A DNA stretch of 56,123 nt. Source: Phycisphaerales bacterium. Lineage in GTDB: Bacteria; Planctomycetota; Phycisphaerae; Phycisphaerales; UBA1924. Within the stretch, counting starts at the first letter, position 1; each line of letters opens with the position of its first letter. The notes under the pieces were generated by a model. The model did not search any database. It saw nothing but the letters and a program-made list of their open reading frames with translations, and was not told where the DNA came from. Below, in pieces: positions 24,874 through 31,884 of the stretch. The stretch covers positions 1-56,123 of the forward strand of contig JAIEOW010000054.1 in assembly GCA_019750095.1 (NCBI GenBank), in the 5' to 3' direction. Both the position numbers and the translations under genes were made by a program.

Positions 24874-25623
24874 GTGCCGCACTTGTTGTTTTTCACCTCG
24901 AGCGAAGATCAGACGGTGGCGCTGGGGGTCGCGATTGGGCGACTACTTCGTGCGGGGGATGTGCTTGCGCTGGATGGGGAGCTTGGGGCGGGCAAGACGC
25001 GGCTGGTGCGGGGGATTGCTGAGGGTGTGGGGCTGGATCCCGGGCAGGTTTCGAGCCCGACCTACGTGATTGTTCACGAATACACACGGCAGATCGGGCG
25101 TGCCGGCGGGCTGAGCGTGCAGACTCCGTTGTATCACGTGGACGCGTATCGGCTGTCGGGTCCGGACGATCTGGACTCGCTGGGGTGGGAGCGGGTGATC
25201 GAGGGGATGGGCGTGGTGGTGATCGAGTGGGCGGCTCGGATCGCTTCGGCACTGGAGCGGGAACCGTCGCTGGGACGGATGCGGATACAGGCGGAGGACG
25301 AATCGGAACGCCGACTCGACCTCATCGCGCCTGCGGCCTGGCGCATGCGACCGGAATGGGGCGGGCTCGAAGCACAGGCGACGAAACCGGAGCAGGAATC
25401 CGGAAAAGGGGCTTTGCCAGCGGGGTGGGCGCGGTGTCCGGTGACGGGGCGTGCGGTGGCACCGGATGCGCCGACGTATCCGTTTGCGGATGAACGAGCA
25501 AAGCTTGCGGACCTTGGCAAGTGGCTGAGCGGCGCGTATGTCGTCAGTCGATCGCTGTCGGAAGATGACCTTGTGGACCCTGACCTTGGGCCGGAGATCG
25601 CCTCGTCGGGTCCCGACCACTAG
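24874..25623 (+). CDS. tsaE: TsaE (tRNA t6A ATPase) fused to a degenerate YacG-like domain
   Basis: 249 residues. Residues about 1-145 form TsaE, the ATPase partner of TsaB/TsaD in N6-threonylcarbamoyladenosine synthesis on tRNA: Walker A DGELGAGKTRLVRGIA, SSPTYVIVHEY, YHVDAYRL and VVVIEWAARI. After a linker, residues about 186-232 resemble the YacG gyrase-inhibitor zinc protein: RCPVTGRAV for CPxCGxxV and YPFADERAKLADLGKW for RPFCSxRCxLIDLGxW. Only Cys188 of the four zinc ligands remains. Standard TsaE is about 150 residues, so the fusion is unusual. GTG start at 24874 has AGGA about 7 nt upstream. exbB-like gene follows after 12 bp. Confidence 0.85.
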   Translation: MPHLLFFTSSEDQTVALGVAIGRLLRAGDVLALDGELGAGKTRLVRGIAEGVGLDPGQVSSPTYVIVHEYTRQIGRAGGLSVQTPLYHVDAYRLSGPDDLDSLGWERVIEGMGVVVIEWAARIASALEREPSLGRMRIQAEDESERRLDLIAPAAWRMRPEWGGLEAQATKPEQESGKGALPAGWARCPVTGRAVAPDAPTYPFADERAKLADLGKWLSGAYVVSRSLSEDDLVDPDLGPEIASSGPDH

Positions 25624-25635
25624 CATCCGCCTCAC

Positions 25636-26565
25636 ATGAACGCGACCAGAGCTTCCGCCGTGTTGAACATGCCCCGTTCCCGCGCCCTGACGCTTGCCCG
25701 ATGGGTGAGCGTGATCATGGCTGCGCTCTTGCTGGTGCTGCTGTCGGCACGGGCGATGGGGCAGGCGCAGCCGGCGGGAACAGGGACGACGCCGACGCCC
25801 GCTCCGGTTGCGGCGCCCGCGCTCCCAAGCTCGGCGCCAACTGGTGGCGAGAAGTCGGCGGCGGAGAAGGTGACGCTGTGGTCGCTGTTCAGCCAGTCGT
25901 TCGACGTGTTCACGATCTTGCTGGTGATCGGATCTCTGGCGGGTTGGACGCTGATCATCATCTGCCTGATCGAAGTGCGGAAGGTGAACATCGCCCCCGA
26001 TGAACCGGCACGGCTGATCGGCGATCTGGCCCGCTCGCAGCGGTACGCCGAGCTTCGCCAGTATGTGAACGAGGACGATGCGCTTGTGTGCAAGTCAGTC
26101 GCGGCGGCGGTGAACACGCCGGTGAGCGATAAGAACGCGATGCGTGAGGCGGCGGAGCTTGCGGCGAGCGAGGAGTCCAGCCGCTGGTTCCGCAAGATCG
26201 AGCCGCTGAACGTGATCGGCAACCTGGGGCCGCTGCTTGGGCTTGCGGGGACGGTGTGGGGGATGATCATCGCGTTTGCCGCGCTTGGTGAGTCTGGGGG
26301 GCAGGCGAATCCGGCGACGCTGAGCCTGGGTATCTCCAAGGCGCTGTTCCACACGCTGCTGGGGCTGATGCTGGCGGTGCCGTGCATGACGGTGTTTGGG
26401 TTCTATCGCAGCATGGTGGACAAGCTGTGCACGCGGGCGATGGTGCAGGCGGCGGATCTGGTGGAGTTGTTGCCGGCGGATGCGCGGGTGCGGCTGGGCG
26501 ATGGCGGGCAGGCGGCGCGGAGCGCACCGGCGGCTGCACCAAAGCCTGCGACGGCGCAGCGATAA
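25636..26565 (+). CDS. MotA/TolQ/ExbB proton channel family protein
   Basis: 309 residues. An N-terminal signal-like segment (VSVIMAALLLVLLSARAMGQ) and Pro/Ala-rich spacer precede three membrane segments: FTILLVIGSLAGWTLIIICLI; VIGNLGPLLGLAGTVWGMIIAF; and FHTLLGLMLAVPCMTVFGFY. The middle region 'IGNLGPLLGLAGTVWGM' and LGISKALFHTLLGLMLAVP are the proton-channel signature. With an ExbD-like partner it uses proton-motive force to drive outer-membrane transport or envelope stability. It is the first gene of a set with two ExbD/TolR genes. The signal-peptide-like extension is common in planctomycete ExbB proteins. Confidence 0.9.
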   Translation: MNATRASAVLNMPRSRALTLARWVSVIMAALLLVLLSARAMGQAQPAGTGTTPTPAPVAAPALPSSAPTGGEKSAAEKVTLWSLFSQSFDVFTILLVIGSLAGWTLIIICLIEVRKVNIAPDEPARLIGDLARSQRYAELRQYVNEDDALVCKSVAAAVNTPVSDKNAMREAAELAASEESSRWFRKIEPLNVIGNLGPLLGLAGTVWGMIIAFAALGESGGQANPATLSLGISKALFHTLLGLMLAVPCMTVFGFYRSMVDKLCTRAMVQAADLVELLPADARVRLGDGGQAARSAPAAAPKPATAQR

Positions 26566-26573
26566 GGGATGAA

Positions 26574-26599
26574 TCACAGGCAAGAGGTCTGTGCCACCA
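26574..26599. repeat. Dispersed 'GTPVP' palindrome, copy 3 (degenerate)
   Basis: TCACAGGCAAGAGGTCTGTGCCACC lies between the ExbB-like and first ExbD-like genes, inside the presumed operon. Confidence 0.5.
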
Positions 26600-26618
26600 A
26601 GACAGGAGAAACGCCAGC

Positions 26619-27077
26619 GTGCGGATGCGTCGATTGACAGGATCATCAAGCCCCGGCGCCGAAGCGGTGAATGTCACGCCGCTGATCGACGTGGTGATGT
26701 GCTTGATCATCTTCTTTCTGATCGTGGGCAAGCTGGCGACCGATCGCGGGTTGCCGGTGAACCTGCCGCGGACGGGTGTGGGGCAAGAGGAACAGTCGGC
26801 GTCGCTGCTGGTGGTGACGGTGGTGAAGCTGGGGGCGGATGAGCCCAAGACGGGATGGGGCGCGTATGGGATTCGCGTGCAGGCCGACGGGCGCACGCTG
26901 GACTTTCCCAAGGACCTTGAGACGGCGGTGCGCGGCAAGCTGGCGGGCAACCCGTCTGCGTCGGTGCAGGTGCGAGCGGATCGCGAGCTGCCGTATGGCG
27001 CGATCGAACCTGTGCTGCGGGCACTGGGTCTCGGCGGAGCCAAGAGCGTGCGTCTTGCGACGGAGCGAACGTCATGA
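26619..27077 (+). CDS. ExbD/TolR family biopolymer transport protein (first copy)
   Basis: 152 residues. Short cytoplasmic N-terminus, one membrane segment beginning VNVTPLIDVVMCLIIFFLIV with the conserved Asp that carries protons, then a periplasmic domain of about 110 residues ending in the ExbD-like fold (VQVRADRELPYGAIEPVLRAL). GTG at 26619 is chosen because AGGAGA sits 9 nt upstream. The gene overlaps the second ExbD-like gene by ATGA, so the two are translationally coupled. Confidence 0.9.
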   Translation: MRMRRLTGSSSPGAEAVNVTPLIDVVMCLIIFFLIVGKLATDRGLPVNLPRTGVGQEEQSASLLVVTVVKLGADEPKTGWGAYGIRVQADGRTLDFPKDLETAVRGKLAGNPSASVQVRADRELPYGAIEPVLRALGLGGAKSVRLATERTS

Positions 27078-27634
27078 GCGACCTCCTGACACCTGTCGCG
27101 GGAAACGATGACGGCTCATCGGGGCCGGCGTCCTCGCCTTCGCCCCGAAGGCGTGCGCCGCGGCGGGGCTTTCGTCGGCGCGGCGCGCTGGATCAGCACT
27201 CGCTGCACTTCGGCCCGAACATGACGCCGATGGTGGACATCGTGCTGGTGATCCTGATCTTCTTCATGGCGACCGCGGCATTCATGGGAAGCGAGTGGTT
27301 CCTTCGTGCGGCGATCCCGTTTCAGGCCGGGCGGGGGACGAACGCCACCAAACCGAACGACCCGCTGGCTCCGCCGCCAACGCGAATGGACGTGGTGCTG
27401 GATGTGGATGCCGCGAATAGCCGCACGGTGGTGAGCTTTCTGGGCTTCTCACGCGTGAGCATGGAGCAGTTCGAGGATCGCATCGCGAGCTTTCCGGATG
27501 GTGATGCGACGCGGAACATTCAGGTGCTGATCAAGCCGACGCGTTCGGTGCCGTATCGCGACATCGTGCGGACGCACGCGGCGTGCGATGCGAAGGGAAT
27601 CAGCAAGGTGGGGTATGGGGTGAGTGGGCAGTAG
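27074..27634 (+). CDS. ExbD/TolR family biopolymer transport protein (second copy)
   Basis: 186 residues. A basic, disordered N-terminus (SPRRRAPRRGFRRRGALDQH) precedes the membrane segment (MTPMVDIVLVILIFFMATAA) with the proton-carrying Asp, then a periplasmic domain with IQVLIKPTRSVPYRDIVRTH. A pair of different ExbD-type proteins behind one ExbB suggests a heteromeric channel, as known for some TonB systems. Cargo unknown; no TonB gene is seen here. Confidence 0.9.
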   Translation: MSDLLTPVAGNDDGSSGPASSPSPRRRAPRRGFRRRGALDQHSLHFGPNMTPMVDIVLVILIFFMATAAFMGSEWFLRAAIPFQAGRGTNATKPNDPLAPPPTRMDVVLDVDAANSRTVVSFLGFSRVSMEQFEDRIASFPDGDATRNIQVLIKPTRSVPYRDIVRTHAACDAKGISKVGYGVSGQ

Positions 27635-27643
27635 AGAAAATGG

Positions 27644-27730
27644 CCAAATGGCCAAATGGCAAATGGGCAAAGGGCCAAATAGAGGCGGATCGGATTTGGC
27701 CATTTGCCCATTTGCTATTTGACCATTTGG
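27644..27730. repeat. 37-bp inverted repeat between convergent genes (AAATGGCC family)
   Basis: CCAAATGGCCAAATGGCAAA... (27644-27680) and its mirror (27694-27730) pair with about three mismatches over 37 bp around a 13-nt loop. It can work as a two-way terminator. The right arm overlaps the last codons of the Fur-family gene. Confidence 0.75.
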
Positions 27731-28194
27731 TTTCCCACCCTTGCATAGATGACGACGCGGTGGCCCTCGGCGGCGAGGCCGCGTGCTTTGCAGATGCGGT
27801 CGCGAAGGCTGACCAGTTCCGGGAGTTCGATGGGGATGATCTCGCGCGTGTCAACGTTGACGAGCAGGGCCGAGGCGCTCTTGCCATAGGCGAGCTGGTA
27901 GTGGGCGGACTCGGCGTCAAAGAGGACCTGCTGGATGATGCCGGAATCGGCGAGCAGCTTGATGGTGCGATAGATGGTGGCTTTGCTGACGCGAAAGCCG
28001 GCGGAGCGCATGGCGGCGAGAAGCTCATCGGCCTGAAAGACACCGGAGCTTTCGCCATCGCGGCGGATGATCGCGTCGAGAATCTGGGCACGCTCGGGAG
28101 TGTACTTGAGCCCGACCTGCTTGAGTTTCCGGCGAAAAACGGCGCAGAGCGGCTCGATGATCGAGAGGTGCTCGAGGCCGTCAGAGGGGTTCAT
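27715..28194 (-). CDS. Fur-family transcriptional regulator lacking the standard metal ligands
   Basis: 159 residues. The N-terminal winged helix matches Fur/PerR/Zur: LKYTPERAQILDAIIRRDG, FQADELLAAMRSAGFRVSKA and TIYRTIKLLADSGIIQQV. The C-terminal dimer domain (HYQLAYGKSASALLVNVDTR, IPIELPELVSLRDRICKARG) has the right length but no CxxC zinc pairs and no HHxH; only isolated His residues remain (SAHYQ, EGHRVVIYA). Metal sensing by the usual route is therefore unlikely. The start at 28194 lies just after a block of tandem repeats; further upstream in-frame codons are repeats and not coding. Confidence 0.85.
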   Translation of the reverse strand: MNPSDGLEHLSIIEPLCAVFRRKLKQVGLKYTPERAQILDAIIRRDGESSGVFQADELLAAMRSAGFRVSKATIYRTIKLLADSGIIQQVLFDAESAHYQLAYGKSASALLVNVDTREIIPIELPELVSLRDRICKARGLAAEGHRVVIYARVGNQMVK

Positions 28195-28220
28195 GGTTGA
28201 GATGGTACCCCGGAGGCCCG

Positions 28221-28292
28221 GTGACGCGGTGACGCGGTGACGCGGTGACGCGGTGACGCGGTGACGCGGTGACGCGGTGACGCGGTGACGCG
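28221..28292. repeat. Nine tandem copies of GTGACGCG
   Basis: Perfect 8-bp unit repeated nine times within the 262-bp region between the divergent Fur-family and membrane-protein genes. The period is not a multiple of 3, so it is non-coding sequence. Confidence 0.95.
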
Positions 28293-28338
28293 GTGAATGA
28301 ATCATAAGACAGTCATGATGACCATGTGCTCTCTGACC

Positions 28339-28413
28339 TTTTGCCTCTTGCCTCTTGCCTGCCTCTTGCCTCTTGCCTGCTGCTTGCCTGCTGCCTGCTG
28401 CTTGCCTGCTGCC
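28339..28413. repeat. TTGCCTC/TTGCCTG/CTGCCTG tandem array
   Basis: About ten imperfect 7-bp units of the TTGCCTC/TTGCCTG type in the same intergenic region, just upstream of the 28457 start. Confidence 0.85.
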
Positions 28414-28456
28414 TCCGCCCCTTGCCTTCCGCCCGCCGCCACTACACTCCGGGCCA

Positions 28457-30745
28457 ATGCATGATCGGGAGTTGCCGCTGCGGGTGCGTGTTCGAGGGCC
28501 ATTGGCTCTGGGCGGGCTTACGTGCGTGCTTGTGTGGATGCTGTCGAGCGTGGGGCTGCCTGCGGGGATGCCGAGATCGTTCGGGCCGATCACGGTGCTC
28601 TCGGCAATAGCGAGTGCGGGGCTGATCGCGTGTGCGTATGTCCTTGGCGGATTCGGGCTTGGCCGACCATTGGTCGCGGTGCTTGCGCCGGGGTCGCCGC
28701 ATCGCCGCTGGATTCAGCTTGTGCTTGGATTCGGCATGATGATGTGGGTGAGCCATTTGGCGGGGATGATGGGCGTGCTGTCGGGGGCGGGCGTGTGGCC
28801 GCGGGTGATGGGATGGGGGATGGTGGCGGTGGGGATTGGTCTTGCGCTTGATCAGGGTGCGCGAGGACTCTCACAGAAGAGGACCGGGTCACCGACCACG
28901 ATGCCGTGGGCCGCGCTCTTGTGGGCTCCGGCGATCGCGCTGCTGCTGGTCGCGGCGAGCAATCCGCCCGGCGCGCTCTGGCGATCTGAGTTTGGGGCGT
29001 TTGACGTGCTCAGCTATCACCTGCAGTTGCCCAAGGAGTGGGCCGCGGGTGAGCGGGTGTGGCCGGTGGAGCACAATGTGTACTCGTATCTGCCTTCGCT
29101 GGTGGAGTCGGCGTTCGTGCATCTTGGGGCGATGATGCCCGGGTCGAGCGAGCCGATCGATCGGATGCTGGGCGGCGAGGGGATGTGGGTGCTCGCATCG
29201 CAGATGCTGCATGCGCTTTGGGCGATCGTTGCGGGATTGCTGTGCGGGCGGCTTGGTGCGGCGTGTGCCGAGCGGGTGGGCAAGCAGGCCAGTGTCTGCC
29301 GGGTGATCGGGTTGCTGACGGGCGCATTGGTGGTGGGGACGCCCTGGATGATCGTGGTCGGGTCGTTGGCGTACAACGAGGCCGCGCTGGTGGCGTTGAG
29401 CGCGGGGGCCGCACTGGCGGCGATGGATGTGCGGATCACACCGGGGCGGCGCGCGGTGCTTGCTGGGACGCTGGTGGGACTCGCGTGCGGGTGCAAGCCG
29501 ACGGCGTTGATCTTTGTGGGGCCGATGGTGGGCGTGATGCTGCTGGTGCACGCGACTGGGCCGCGGGCAAAGGCGTGGTTCTTCACGGCGGTGCTCGGGT
29601 CGATCGGCGGGTTGCTGGCGATCGGGCCGTGGCTGGTGCGGAACGCGATGGCGTCGGGCAATCCGGTGTTTCCGTTCGCCGCGGGGGTGTTCGGAAATGG
29701 GCACTGGACGAGCGAGCAGATTGCTCGGCATGCGACCAACCACCATGCGCCGGCCGGGACGGGCGCGGGGGATCGCGTTGCTCGGCTGCTGGGCGCTGAG
29801 TTCGGGCTTACTCACCCGCAATATGCGATTCTGATCGTGATGCTGACGCTCGGCATCGCGGGCGCGATCGCATGGCGGCGGTCGCGGACACTTGCGCTCT
29901 GTGCGCTCGCGGGCGTGGTGGTGCAAGCGGCTGCCTGGATGCTGCTCACGCACATGCAGTCGCGATTTCTGATCACCATGCTGGTGCCGGCGGCGATGGG
30001 CTTTGGGCTTGGCGGAGCCGCGCTGGTTGCCTGGGTGTCACGTGGAAGGTCAGCGGCAGCCGCAGCGCTGGTGGTTCGGGCCGCGATGTGCGTGCTGGCA
30101 CTTGCGCCGATCTCGCAGGTGGCGCGATCGGTGCTGCTGTTTCTTGGCGAGGATTCGGGGACGCCGAATCGGCTGCTGGTGTTTGGACCAGGGACGCTGA
30201 CCGGCGGAACACTGGTGAGCGCGTACGAGCGTGGAGATGAATCGGCGCGGCGGGAGTTGCTCGATCGGCTGCCGACGTTTGAGGCGTTTGTCAATCTCGG
30301 GCTGAGGCCGCAGGATGCGTCGAGCGCCGGCGAGGGTGTGTATCTGCTTGGGGATTCGACGCCGATGTATGTGCTGGGTGCGACGGGGGGTCGCCAAAGT
30401 TCACCGGTGGTGTATCACACGACGTGGGACCGCTCGCCGCTGGGGGATGCGATCGCTGCGAGTCCTGATGAACCGAAGACGTGGTCGCTCGCGCTGCGAT
30501 CTCTGGGCGTGCGGCATGTGCTTGTGAACTTTGATGAGCTTGGTCGGCTGACCTCGCGCGATCGGTACTATGACCCTCGGGTCCGCGTGGAGGATGTTGC
30601 AAGGTGGCTCGCGTCACCGACTTCAGGATTGCGGCGTGTGCGCGATTGGCGCAACGACGGCGCTCCGGCGGGGACCGTGTCGGGACGGACGCTGTTTCGC
30701 ATCGAGCTTGAGAACGATGGTGCGAAGGGGGCGGGGCGACCATGA
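28457..30745 (+). CDS. Large polytopic membrane protein, possible GT-C glycosyltransferase
   Basis: 762 residues with about 11-13 membrane segments through residue about 560 and a soluble C-terminal domain of about 190 residues. An early luminal loop contains 'FDVLSYHLQLPKEWAAGERV' and EHNVYSYLP, similar to the DxxYHL...P loops of GT-C/PMT-type transferases that use lipid-linked sugars. 'GKPTALIFVGP'-like CGCKPTALIFVGPMV is also common in such proteins. Donor and acceptor are unknown. Start ATG 28457 is chosen because everything upstream in frame is the tandem array. It overlaps the next gene by ATGA (30742-30745). Confidence 0.72.
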   Translation: MHDRELPLRVRVRGPLALGGLTCVLVWMLSSVGLPAGMPRSFGPITVLSAIASAGLIACAYVLGGFGLGRPLVAVLAPGSPHRRWIQLVLGFGMMMWVSHLAGMMGVLSGAGVWPRVMGWGMVAVGIGLALDQGARGLSQKRTGSPTTMPWAALLWAPAIALLLVAASNPPGALWRSEFGAFDVLSYHLQLPKEWAAGERVWPVEHNVYSYLPSLVESAFVHLGAMMPGSSEPIDRMLGGEGMWVLASQMLHALWAIVAGLLCGRLGAACAERVGKQASVCRVIGLLTGALVVGTPWMIVVGSLAYNEAALVALSAGAALAAMDVRITPGRRAVLAGTLVGLACGCKPTALIFVGPMVGVMLLVHATGPRAKAWFFTAVLGSIGGLLAIGPWLVRNAMASGNPVFPFAAGVFGNGHWTSEQIARHATNHHAPAGTGAGDRVARLLGAEFGLTHPQYAILIVMLTLGIAGAIAWRRSRTLALCALAGVVVQAAAWMLLTHMQSRFLITMLVPAAMGFGLGGAALVAWVSRGRSAAAAALVVRAAMCVLALAPISQVARSVLLFLGEDSGTPNRLLVFGPGTLTGGTLVSAYERGDESARRELLDRLPTFEAFVNLGLRPQDASSAGEGVYLLGDSTPMYVLGATGGRQSSPVVYHTTWDRSPLGDAIAASPDEPKTWSLALRSLGVRHVLVNFDELGRLTSRDRYYDPRVRVEDVARWLASPTSGLRRVRDWRNDGAPAGTVSGRTLFRIELENDGAKGAGRP

Positions 30746-31800
30746 GCGCATCGGTACAGCCAACCTTGGGTGGTGACCGCGAGCGACGATCCTCGCCGCT
30801 GCGGTTGGGTGCGCAGATTCTCGGGTTTGTGGTGGGGCTTGGGCTGCTTGGGTATTGCATCCGGGTCGCGTTGCAGCCGAAGAATCAGCAGCAGCTTGCG
30901 AAACTGCTCGATGCGCCGCTGCATGAGAAGCTGTCACTGGTGGGGCTGTCGATCGTGGTGGTGCTGATTTCCGGGAGCGTCTTTCACGTGGCGATCAGCC
31001 CGGTGAAGAAGCTGCGCTGGCTGGATGTGCAGGCGGTGAATGTGATCGCGTGTCTGCTTGCACTGCTGCCGATGAAGCTGAGTCTGGTGTTCCGGGTGCT
31101 GGTTCACAATCGGCGCGATCGGGTGCCCGTGCTGACGATCGGGGCGTGGTTTGCGGCGATCTCGGCGGTGATGGGCGTGGTGATCGGACCGATCCTCGGA
31201 GTGACGATGCTGCGGGGGACGCCGGATGCGATCTGGGCGGCACTGTGTGTTGGTGGCGCGGTGGCGTGTGCGGCCGTGTTGCTCTTGGTGGCTCGCACGC
31301 TGCGCGATGAACGGATCTGGACGCGATTCGTGGGTGTCTGGGCGCGGGTGCCCGTGCCGCGGCTCCTGAAATCTCCTGCGCTTCAGGAGCGGGCGCACGA
31401 GGGCGTGCGGATGCTCGCAAGCCCGCGGGCGATTGCGCTCGGGATGGCGCTGCGTGTGGTGGATATCGGGGTGCAGGCGGCACGATTCAAGATCGCGGCG
31501 GCAATCGTGGACCAGCCCCTGGCCTGGGACCAAGCCGTGCTGGCCGGAGCGATGTTCTTTCTCATCGGCGCGCTCGCGCCCACGGGGCAGGTCGGCGCAC
31601 GCGAAGCGGGGACGGCGGGATTCCTGGGCATGTTCCTCGCCAGCATCGATTTCAGCTCGTTTGCGATCGTCGTGCTCATGGTGTCGGCGACCGAGACTGC
31701 GGTGCTGCTCGTCGGATCGATGCTGGGCCTCGCGTACCTTCGACCCGATCGCCTGTTTCGACGAGCCGCGGCGGAAAGCTGGAACGCTCGCGAGCCATGA
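30742..31800 (+). CDS. Multi-pass membrane protein, LPG synthase/AglD-like (UPF0104)
   Basis: 352 residues, about eight membrane segments. The pattern 'FFLIGALAPTGQVGAREAGTAG' near the C-terminus is the conserved region of the flippase-like LPG_synthase_TM / AglD family, which contains integral membrane proteins involved in lipid-linked glycan or aminoacyl-lipid movement. There is no catalytic aminoacyl-transferase domain. Translational coupling to the preceding GT-C-like protein suggests a shared role in making or moving a surface glycan. Function is inference. Confidence 0.7.
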   Translation: MSASVQPTLGGDRERRSSPLRLGAQILGFVVGLGLLGYCIRVALQPKNQQQLAKLLDAPLHEKLSLVGLSIVVVLISGSVFHVAISPVKKLRWLDVQAVNVIACLLALLPMKLSLVFRVLVHNRRDRVPVLTIGAWFAAISAVMGVVIGPILGVTMLRGTPDAIWAALCVGGAVACAAVLLLVARTLRDERIWTRFVGVWARVPVPRLLKSPALQERAHEGVRMLASPRAIALGMALRVVDIGVQAARFKIAAAIVDQPLAWDQAVLAGAMFFLIGALAPTGQVGAREAGTAGFLGMFLASIDFSSFAIVVLMVSATETAVLLVGSMLGLAYLRPDRLFRRAAAESWNAREP

Positions 31801-31884
31801 GCCGGATGCCATCGATGACAGACTCTGGCTCTACGATCCCACCCAGGCCATGATGCCTTGATGCCTCCTTGCCTGCCCCCTCCC

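Noticed and set aside
28221..28413. Tandem repeats considered as a CRISPR array
   Set aside because: Units are 7-8 bp with no spacers, and no cas genes are present.
28355..28456. N-terminal extension of the GT-C-like protein (Leu/Pro/Ala/Cys-rich)
   Set aside because: It is a translation of the TTGCCTG tandem repeats; ATG 28457 gives a normal start.
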